Source of the DNA: Acidobacteriota bacterium
GTDB lineage: Bacteria > Acidobacteriota > Vicinamibacteria > Vicinamibacterales > UBA8438
Assembly: GCA_011523485.1 (NCBI GenBank)
Contig: WTGR01000744.1
Coordinates: 1-10,148 of the forward strand
DNA: 10,148 bases
Direction: 5' to 3'
Shown here: positions 1 through 6,100 of the stretch, in pieces
Layout of the letters: every line of letters begins with the position of its first letter
How positions within the stretch are numbered: position 1 is the stretch's first letter
Translations under genes and position numbers: made by a program
The notes under the pieces: generated by a model
Seen by the model: only the letters and a program-made list of their open reading frames with translations
Told to the model about the DNA's origin: nothing
Database searches by the model: none

Positions 1-333
1 GCCTATATCTGGGACCGCGAGCCGGGCCTGCGCTACTCGGCCATGTCGGCGCCGGAGCGTCTCCGGGCGGCGCTGGACGAGGGCGAGGCGCTCCATCCGG
101 GATGGGCCGGCGAGATGGCATGCGGGATCAGCCGGGCCTGGCTCAACGTTCCCTTCCAGAAGGGCGGCTGGCCGCGCCGCAACCCGGACGCCGCGGCGGC
201 GCTGCGCTTGGGAGACGGACCGTTCCGGTTTGCCGGCGACCAGGTGACCGCGCTGCCCGGCTGGCAGGAAGGCGCCCTGCTCGCCGCGCACGCCGCCGCC
301 GGAGCAATTCACCGCCGCTTCTCCGGCAGGTGA
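1..333 (+). CDS. Flavin amine oxidase family protein, C-terminal fragment
   Basis: The window opens inside this gene; 110 codons and the TGA stop are visible. The tail has the features of the C-terminal FAD-binding part of the monoamine oxidase / L-amino-acid oxidase family: an ISRAWLNVPFQKGGWP segment, then GDQVTALPGWQEGALLAA about 30 residues before the end, matching the family pattern of an acidic GD/GE, a short gap and GW-x-EGAL that closes over the flavin. Such enzymes oxidise amines or amino acids to imines with FAD and release hydrogen peroxide. The substrate cannot be told from this fragment, and no signal peptide can be assessed because the N-terminus is outside the window. The stop codon overlaps a 10-bp palindrome, GTGAGCTCAC (330-339). 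The next convincing gene lies more than 1.3 kb away on the opposite strand, so there is no sign of an operon with anything in this window. The family call is fairly secure; the specific enzyme is not. Confidence 0.8.
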   Translation, partial: AYIWDREPGLRYSAMSAPERLRAALDEGEALHPGWAGEMACGISRAWLNVPFQKGGWPRRNPDAAAALRLGDGPFRFAGDQVTALPGWQEGALLAAHAAAGAIHRRFSGR

Positions 334-336
334 GCT

Positions 337-640
337 CACGCCCAGGAGTTGGCGATCCTATCCCCGGGACGGTGATGCCAGCCGAAAGCGCGATGTGGCC
401 GGCGGCCAGGGGGATGGCCGGTTGCGGCGACGACGCCCCCGGTCAGGTCGAGGAAGCGCTCTCGCCGGAGGTGCATCGGCAGGGCCGCGCCGTTGGCGAG
501 CAGCCGCACGCCCTCGCGCCCGGGCGACGGCGCTGAGCCCGAGCTCGATCTCGGGGAAGGCGGCGTGGACCGCCTGGACGGCCGTCACGGCTCGTGCGGC
601 CGCGCGGTTGAAGCTGGTGCGCCCAGTGCAGTCTCTGGCC
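337..640 (-). pseudogene. Possible frame-broken coding remnant, function unknown
   Basis: Read on the minus strand, this stretch gives protein-like sequence in two frames that join near 510-520. The upstream part reads TSFNRAAARAVTAVQAVHAA followed by FPEIELGLSAVA. The downstream part reads EGVRLLANGAALPMHLRRER followed by FLDLTGGVVAAT. Both have ordinary amino-acid balance, unlike the Arg-rich shadows around them. A single small frameshift would join them into roughly 70-100 residues. After that the best-looking frame appears to shift again, and no intact start or family signature is visible. I do not recognise the protein. It may be the decayed end of a gene that once converged on the amine oxidase, or chance in GC-rich DNA. 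Confidence 0.25.
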
Positions 641-928
641 GTTCCTCGGGGAGTTGGATGCTGACGGCGGCGGACGCCGCTGGGCGGCGCTGAAGGAATC
701 CGTCTGCGCGCAATTCGCCGGATCGCGGCACAATTTCTTCCCGTTTCTCCCCCAGGTTGGGGACGCGGAATCCCCGGCAACGCCATACAGTCCGGTCTTG
801 TGGCGGTGCCGCGGAGACGGATCCGCGGATGCGTCGTGCGGGAATACGGGGCGTTGCATGCGCATGCGGAAGAGCCTCGGCGGAATCGGTCACGGGGCCT
901 CGCATCCCGATCGGCGAACGATCCTCGA

Positions 929-949
929 CAGGCCGATGGCATCGGCCTG
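929..949. repeat. 21-bp perfect inverted repeat with 1-nt centre
   Basis: The arms CAGGCCGATG (929-938) and CATCGGCCTG (940-949) are exact reverse complements around a single central G. GATCC occurs just outside on both sides, as a direct repeat rather than an extension of the inversion. It has no T tract, so it does not look like an intrinsic terminator. With a one-base centre it is better read as a possible binding site for a dimeric protein than as an RNA hairpin. No gene starts close to it, so its role is unknown. Confidence 0.5.
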
Positions 950-1372
950 ATCCGGCGAGGGCACTGCCGATCCATGCCGGCTTCAGGGCATGCGGCCCGC
1001 GCATGGAAGTTCCGGCGACCGGCATTATCCATGCGGGTCCCGGTTCGTTAATGAGGAGGGGCGGAGAAGGGAGAACGCAGGGTCCGGGCGCCTTCGCGGC
1101 GGCGATCGCCGATCAACGCCGCCAGTGGGCGCCATCAGGAAATCCAACTGGATGCAAGGGACCGTGTGCGCAGCTGATTCCGCAGCGCATCTTCCGAGGA
1201 TGCGCCCCTGTCGAGACGCGGGGAGCCGGCGATGAGCGTCCCAGTTGCACGATATCGGGCGGCGGAACGGGCTGCCGGGGGCCGGAAGGCCCGTGCGGTA
1301 TCCGAAATGCGCGGAATATCAGTCGGTTGCGTGGCTCTCCGGGCGGCGCGAGGCCGACCGGCCGCCTCCCGG

Positions 1373-1406
1373 ATTACTCCCGATAACTGTCGTTATCAGG
1401 AGCAAA
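1373..1406 (+). other. lox-like recombination site, left
   Basis: The left arm ATTACTCCCGATA (1373-1385) and right arm TATCAGGAGCAAA (1394-1406) are imperfect inverted repeats that match at 10 of 13 positions. They flank an 8-bp spacer, ACTGTCGT (1386-1393). The innermost part is a perfect inverted repeat, GATAAC-TGTC-GTTATC (1382-1397). The 13-8-13 layout is that of loxP, although the arm sequence differs. The arm closest in form to this one is found again at 2737-2770, on the other side of the recombinase gene. The exact arm and spacer boundaries are assigned by analogy with loxP and are not proven. Confidence 0.65.
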
Positions 1407-1572
1407 CTTGTCAATCCACTTTCGCATGAGGCGACCGTGCCCGCCGGCCGCCGGTCGGGCCGCCGCACCGTGAGCGAGCGGCAAACCGTTCAAAATGAAG
1501 GATTTACACGGTCCAGGCAGACCGGCGTCGGGGTCGGCTCGGCAACGGCCCGGCCCGGCGCAACCGCCGATT

Positions 1573-1587
1573 ATTGCTCGCGATAAC
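1573..1587 (+). repeat. Single lox-like half-site
   Basis: The sequence ATTGCTCGCGATAAC matches the reverse complement of the right half of site 2 (TTTGCTCGCGATAAC, from 2756-2770) at 14 of 15 positions. The expected partner arm on its right is missing: the following bases (ACATTTTCGCGGATG) do not resemble GTTATC plus an arm. It could be a decayed full site, a recombination scar or an accessory binding site for the recombinase. Confidence 0.5.
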
Positions 1588-1673
1588 ATTTTCGCGGATG
1601 CACGCGTAATGGGCATGAGCGCCCGCCGATTCCCGCCTCCGGCATGTCGGACGCCAATACCATCATACAGTCA

Positions 1674-1690
1674 CTTCCACGATACGGAAG
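1674..1690 (-). terminator. Short hairpin after recombinase gene, weak terminator candidate
   Basis: A CTTCC/GGAAG stem with a 7-nt loop lies about 25 bases past the recombinase stop codon, reading on the minus strand. The stem is only five base pairs and no T-run follows it, so it is a weak candidate for transcription termination. Confidence 0.2.
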
Positions 1691-1715
1691 CTCCCGCGAC
1701 AGCCCTCCCCCTCGC

Positions 1716-2699
1716 TCATCCCCGCTGCTGCATCCGGGCGAGCTGGGCCGCCCCGCTGCGCCTGGCGAGCAGCCGCTCGCCGTAGCGGTTGACCATCGCG
1801 GTGGACTTCCACCGCCCGGCCTGGAGGATCGCCGGCAGCTCGATGCCGGCGGCGATCATGTCCTGCGCGGCGCCGACCCGCGCGCTGTGCCCGGACAGGC
1901 CCTCGACCACCGCCGCCGGTAGTCCCGCGCGGCGCGCCATGCCCTTGAAGATGCGCGGCACCTGGCTCGGGTCGAGCCCCTCGCCCAGCCGGCCGCCCTT
2001 GCCGACCGAGCGGAACAGCCTGCCCTTCGAGATGCCGCTGCGCTCCAGCCACGCGCGCACCATCCCGGCGGTGTCGCGCGCCAGATAGAGGCGGTCGCCG
2101 AGGCCCTCGCCGTCGGTCTTGGAGCGGCGCACCAGCAGGGTCGCATCGCCGCGGATTTCCTCAAGAAAATCGGACAGTTCCAGGGACGTGAGTTCCGTGC
2201 GGCGCAGCATCGCGTCGTAGGCGACGGCGAGCAGCGCCCGGTTGCGGTCGTCGATCAGCTTCTCGCCCGCGGCCGCGAGCAGGCGCTCGCGCAGCGGCCA
2301 TGTCATGCCGTGCGCCTGGCGCTGGCGGCGGCCCTTGCTCCGGTGCATGCGCCTGAGCGCGAGCCGCACCGCAGGGCTCTTGAGGGTCTTGCCGCAACCG
2401 ATCGCCCGGTGGGCCACGGCGATGCTGGCGACGTAGCGGCGCACCGTCGCCGGCGCCCGGACCTCCGCCATCGCGTCGACGAAGCCGGCGACCGTCTCGG
2501 GCGTCGCCGGCAAAGCCCTCTCCCCGCGTTCGGCGCACCACGCCGCATAGATGCCGAGGTCCGACCGCACGGCCCGTTCGGTGTTGCTGGAGAACGCGCT
2601 CCGCGCGGCCCGGACAAACTGTCCCAACTGCTCCGACAGCGCCGGCTCGCGCCCCGTTCCCGGCGCCTCCGACGTGTCGAACGGGGGTTCGAGATACAT
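1716..2699 (-). CDS. Cre-like tyrosine recombinase
   Basis: A 327-residue site-specific recombinase of the tyrosine recombinase (phage integrase) superfamily, close to the length of P1 Cre (343). The N-terminal half (residues ~20-130) is a helical SAM-like core-binding domain. The catalytic domain has the expected residues: Arg166 in MLRRTEL, Lys194 in RRSKTDGEG, His271 and Arg274 in SGHSARVGAA, Trp297 in GRWKS, and the nucleophile Tyr306 in VNRYGE. The SGHSARVGAA-QDM block and the Trp instead of a second His are hallmarks of Cre. It would cut and rejoin DNA at paired sites through a 3'-phosphotyrosine link. I chose the ATG at 2699 because GGAGG lies seven bases upstream (2707-2711); a GTG at 2726 would add nine residues but has no comparable ribosome-binding site. 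The lox-like sites on both sides are its likely substrates. All catalytic residues are present, so it is probably active. Confidence 0.93.
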   Translation of the reverse strand: MYLEPPFDTSEAPGTGREPALSEQLGQFVRAARSAFSSNTERAVRSDLGIYAAWCAERGERALPATPETVAGFVDAMAEVRAPATVRRYVASIAVAHRAIGCGKTLKSPAVRLALRRMHRSKGRRQRQAHGMTWPLRERLLAAAGEKLIDDRNRALLAVAYDAMLRRTELTSLELSDFLEEIRGDATLLVRRSKTDGEGLGDRLYLARDTAGMVRAWLERSGISKGRLFRSVGKGGRLGEGLDPSQVPRIFKGMARRAGLPAAVVEGLSGHSARVGAAQDMIAAGIELPAILQAGRWKSTAMVNRYGERLLARRSGAAQLARMQQRG

Positions 2700-2706
2700 C
2701 CGCGCG

Positions 2707-2711
2707 CCTCC
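2707..2711 (-). promoter_or_regulatory. Ribosome-binding site of the recombinase gene
   Basis: GGAGG on the minus strand, seven bases before the ATG at 2699. It decides the start, because it would lie inside the coding sequence if translation began at the GTG at 2726. Confidence 0.75.
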
Positions 2712-2736
2712 GGACCGTCCACTCACGACCCGCCGG

Positions 2737-2770
2737 ATTACTCCCGATAACGACAGTTATCGCGAGCAAA
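2737..2770 (+). other. lox-like recombination site, right
   Basis: The left arm ATTACTCCCGATA (2737-2749) is identical to the left arm of the other site. The spacer ACGACAGT (2750-2757) is the exact reverse complement of the other site's spacer. The right arm is TATCGCGAGCAAA (2758-2770), and the two arms match each other as inverted repeats at 10 of 13 positions. The site lies about 40 bases upstream of the recombinase start codon, where that gene's promoter would be expected, so binding by the recombinase could repress its own transcription and recombination could separate the gene from its promoter. It is also the boundary with the leader of the giant surface-protein gene. Confidence 0.65.
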
Positions 2771-3111
2771 ACGGATTGAAGGGGGCGTCCGATGACACGG
2801 GGTGTGACGGTCTCTGGTCCTGGATGCTTGGGCGAGAGTGGCGAGTGGCCTGCCAGCCAGCCAGCCAGCCAGCCAGCCAATGAAGCGCGCCGGAGCCGGA
2901 GCATCGCCGCGATGGAGGCGCTTCCGGGTTCTGCCGGCATGAGCGGGCGCCTTCCGCACTTCGAACGGCATCCGGGCGGGTTCCTCCCGGACGCCCGGCT
3001 TGTCGGCCGCCATGGAGACGGTCGGGGACGGGCGCCGGAGGTCCCCGGGCAGGACGACACCGGAGAGGGCCGAGGACGCGGGTCCCGCAATTCGGTGCGC
3101 GACACGAACAT
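2771..3111. other. Leader region between the recombinase unit and the giant gene
   Basis: About 340 bases separate the right lox-like site from the ribosome-binding site of the giant surface-protein gene. I found no convincing sigma-70 promoter. The reading frame of the giant gene is open without a stop from 2780 onward, and an ATG at 2792 with a purine-rich GAAGGGGG six bases upstream lies in that frame. A start there would put about 170 residues before the signal sequence's hydrophobic core, which does not fit normal export, so I treat the region as non-coding or as a short leader. It contains the seven GCCA units described separately. Confidence 0.5.
2852..2879. repeat. (GCCA)7 tetranucleotide repeat
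   Basis: Seven perfect tandem copies of GCCA. Tetranucleotide tracts of this kind are prone to gain and lose units by polymerase slippage, and in several host-associated bacteria they switch surface genes on and off. Here the tract lies about 245 bases upstream of the chosen start of the giant surface-protein gene and is in a frame that reads through into that gene with no stop, encoding Ala-Ser-Gln-Pro units. Whether it is translated is unknown. Confidence 0.9.
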
Positions 3112-3116
3112 GAGGA
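3112..3116 (+). promoter_or_regulatory. Probable ribosome-binding site of the giant gene
   Basis: GAGGA, eight bases before the ATG at 3125. In-frame ATGs at 3110 and 3116 overlap it and have poorer upstream sequence. This is the best start I can support, but the long stretch before the signal peptide leaves doubt. Confidence 0.45.
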
Positions 3117-3124
3117 TGGGGGCG

Positions 3125-6100
3125 ATGCTTCATCGGACGACGGCACAGGAAACAGCGGCTGACGCCGTGGCCCGCGCGCGTTCCGGCCCGCGGGAGCGCC
3201 ATTCCCGCCTAGCCTTCCGCCCTCCGGCGGAGCCCGCCTCCCGACCTTGCGCTGCTTCCGGCTTTGCCGCCCGCCTCTCGCGCGCGCGGCGCGGGGCGGC
3301 CGGCCTGCTCGCCGGCGCCTTCGCGCTGCTGCTCTCAGCCGGGGCGGCCGAGGCGCAGACCTCGGTCGAGATCGTGGGCAATCTCGGGCAGGCGACCCAC
3401 AGCAGCACCACGTTCCAGAACGACATGGGGCAGGCCTTCACCACCGGCGACAACGCCACGGGCTACAAGCTGACCGCGGTGGACCTGGACATCCACGACC
3501 CCGGCGGCTCGCCCCCGAGCTACAGCGTCAAGATCATGTCGGATGCGTCCAACAATCCGGGCACCACGGTCCTCGGCACGCTGACGAACCCGACCTCGCT
3601 CAGCACCGGCAGCAACAGGTTCACCGCCACCGGCGCGGGCATCGACCTCGATCCCCAGAAGCAGTACTGGGTGGTCCTCGACGCGGCATCCACCAACAGC
3701 AGCAACTTCGGCTGGCGGGTGACGTCCTCGATCGACGAGGATGCGGGCGCGGCGGCGGGGTGGCGCTTCGACGCGGCGCGCGAACGGGCCGCCGCCAGCA
3801 CCACGTGGGGGGGCTCTCAACGTCCCTACAAGATGGCCATCCGCGGCTACGCCAAGGCCTCCCGGCCCGGCTTCCTCCCCGCCGGCGGGCTGGTCAGCAA
3901 CATCGGGCAGAAGCATCCGACGATCACCCCGGGAATACTTGGCACTGTCGCGCAGGCGTTCACCACCGGCCCCAACGCCGGCGGCTACCGGCTGACCCGC
4001 GCGGACATTCCCATCCACAAGCAACCGGGGCAGCAGCCGACTTACACCATGAGCATCCGGTCGGATTCCGCGGGCCGTCCGGGCAGCGTGCTGGCGACGC
4101 TGAACAAACCGAACGTTCTGAATGACTTCGTTGAAACCTACCAATTCCCGGCGCCTGGCGACGGCATCCACCTCGAGCCCAACACGACCTACTGGCTGGT
4201 GTACGACCGCACCGGTGGAGGGGGCGCGCAAGTGACAGAGGCGAATTCCGCCGCGGAGGACGCCGGCGCGGCGGCGGGGTGGAGCATTGCGGACACCAGC
4301 CTGCTGACCGCCAACAACCGCGCTCATGTGCCCATGCGGATGGCCATCCACGGCGAGAAGCGGGACGCCGACCCGCCCTCGACGATGGCGGCGCCGACGC
4401 TGTCCGAGACGGACGGCACGGAGCTGACGGTGACCTGGACGGCGCCGGCGAACACGGCGCCTGCGGTGACCGATTACGACGTGCGCTACCGGCGCAAGGG
4501 CGACACGGCGTGGACGAACCACCCCCACGACGGGACCGCCGTCACCACGAAAATCACGGGGCTGCTGCAGGGCGCGAGCTGGGAGGCGCAGGTGCGCGCC
4601 ACCAACGACGTCGGCACCGGCGCCTGGTCCGCCGCGGGCTCGGGCCACACCGGACCGGCGCGGCCCGTGAGGGCGTGGACGAACGCAAGCGGCCGGTTGG
4701 TGTTGGTTCAGCTCACCAAGGACTTCAACAGTACCGGGACGCCAGGATCTTACAGGGTTGTCGTGGACGGCACCGCCAGGACTCCGCAATTTCCAGGCCG
4801 GACAGGCACCGCGCTTGATCTCGCCTTGAGCAGCGCGCATGCGATTCAGGTTGGCCAGACCGTCACGCTGAACTACACGAAGCCCACGGGCAACGTTGCG
4901 AAGCTCTTCGACGCCGACGGCGAGGAAGTCGCCAGCTTCAGCAACGTGGCCGTGACCAACCTCGTGCCGTCCGCCCCCTCCGCCCCCTCTGCGCCGACGG
5001 TGGAGGTGGTGACGGGCACGCGCAGCCTGGAGGTGAGCTGGGCGGCGCCGGCAGACGACGGCGGGCGGCCGGTCACCGACTACGACGTGCGGTATTTCAA
5101 GGGGGCGAACAACCCGGGCACGGAAGCCGAGTGGATCGAGGCCGGCGAGGCCGGCGGGCACGACCATGCGGGCACGGCGACGACGGCGGTGCTGACGGGT
5201 CTGGACGCGAGCTCGGCCTACCGGGTGCAGGTGCGGGCGAACAGCGCGGGCGGCAACGGGGCGTGGTCGGCCTCGGGCTCGGCGACCACGGGCGCGGGCG
5301 CGTCGCCGCCGGCCCCGCCGGTGCCGACGGTGAGCGCGGTGTCCAACACGCGCAACCTGACGGTGACCTGGACCGCGCCGGCCAACGGCGGGGCCACGAT
5401 CACCGACTACGACGTGCGCTTCTACCAGGGCGCCGCCGATCCGGAGAAGGATTCGGACTGGATCCTGGCGCACGAGGCGACCGGCCTGACCGACCCGGGC
5501 ACCTCGACCTCTGCGACCATCAGCGGGCTCCGGGCGAGTGCCGCCTACCGGGTGCAGCTCAGGGCCACCAACAGCGCCGGCACCAGCGCCTGGTCGGCCT
5601 CGGGCACCGCCACCACCAACGCCGCGTCGGGGTCCAACAACCCGCCGGTGCGGCAGCAGCTCCACGGCAACACCGCGATCAAGGATTGCGAAGCATCGGG
5701 GAACACGACGTTCGCCACACAAAACGCATCCGCAGGCAGTGTCGTCAGTACGGCTCCTCTTCTGGACCGCACCGGTTGCGGCAACGTCGGGTCCCGCAAG
5801 GCGCCCATGTTCTTCGACCCGGACGGCAACAACACCCTGAGCTTCACGGCGTGGGTGCACGAGCAGCCGGCCAACGTGATCATTGGTGACGGCGTACCCG
5901 TCGTGAACGTGGCGCAGGGCCGGGTGTACTTCGAGGCCGCAGCCGCGTTGCAGCAGACAAACGTTAACGTAACGGTGAGGGCCTACGACCCGCACGGCGC
6001 CTGGACAGGCACCGGGATCATTTATCGAGTGTCTACCTTCCCCAACTCCGTCGGCGCGCCGAGTTTCTCGGGGAATGCGGCGGACCGGCAGTTCGCCGAG

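Larger units (their letters stand above)
334..1372. other. Long region without a convincing gene
   Basis: About one kilobase between the amine oxidase stop and the left lox-like site. Several open frames exist on both strands, but they are Arg/Pro/Gly-rich, overlap one another and change frame without any recognisable domain, which is what stop-poor GC-rich DNA gives by chance. Local base composition is less extreme than in the giant downstream gene. Three items stand out: a possible minus-strand coding remnant near the amine oxidase end (about 337-640), a 21-bp inverted repeat at 929-949, and a small GGGCC-GGAA-GGCCC hairpin at 1279-1292. I saw no tRNA, rRNA or CRISPR pattern. No clear Rho-independent terminator follows the amine oxidase gene. 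Confidence 0.6.
1407..1715. other. Non-coding stretch downstream of the recombinase gene
   Basis: This stretch inside the recombinase unit lies between the left lox-like site and the recombinase stop codon. It includes a locally AT-richer patch around 1485-1505, a lone lox-like half-site at 1573-1587 and a short hairpin at 1674-1690. Overlapping open frames here show no domain and no sensible composition. I see no gene in it. Confidence 0.55.
1373..2770. mobile_element. Recombinase unit bounded by two lox-like sites
   Basis: A 1.4-kb unit made of a single Cre-like recombinase gene plus about 310 bp of non-coding DNA, bounded on each side by a 34-bp lox-like site. No other cargo gene is visible. 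Read as direct repeats, the two sites match at 28 of 34 positions, including a 19-base exact match CCGGATTACTCCCGATAAC that extends four bases outside the left arm. Read as inverted repeats they also match at 28 of 34, and then the 8-bp spacers match exactly. A Cre-type enzyme needs identical spacers for strand exchange, so inversion is the predicted reaction and not excision. The unit could be a stand-alone invertible switch, a minimal mobile element or a remnant of a larger integrated element. Confidence 0.6.

Noticed and set aside
358..1032. A 224-codon minus-strand open frame between the amine oxidase and the recombinase unit
   Set aside because: The composition is mostly Arg/Ala/Pro and no domain is visible; only a short part of it looks protein-like, and that part continues in a different frame.
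1716..2726. GTG start at 2726 for the recombinase gene
   Set aside because: The only good ribosome-binding site (GGAGG, 2707-2711) lies downstream of that codon and is spaced correctly for the ATG at 2699.
1373..2770. Simple attL/attR pair of an integrated element
   Set aside because: Integration would leave the same crossover core in the same orientation at both ends; here the central bases are reverse complements. Direct outer arms keep this from being fully excluded.
2852..2879. CRISPR or other spaced repeat array
   Set aside because: The units are four bases long and directly adjacent with no spacers, so it is a plain microsatellite.
2161..3111. A 316-codon minus-strand frame overlapping the recombinase start and the leader
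   Set aside because: It overlaps the recombinase gene in another frame, crosses the lox-like site and is Arg/Pro-rich with no motif.
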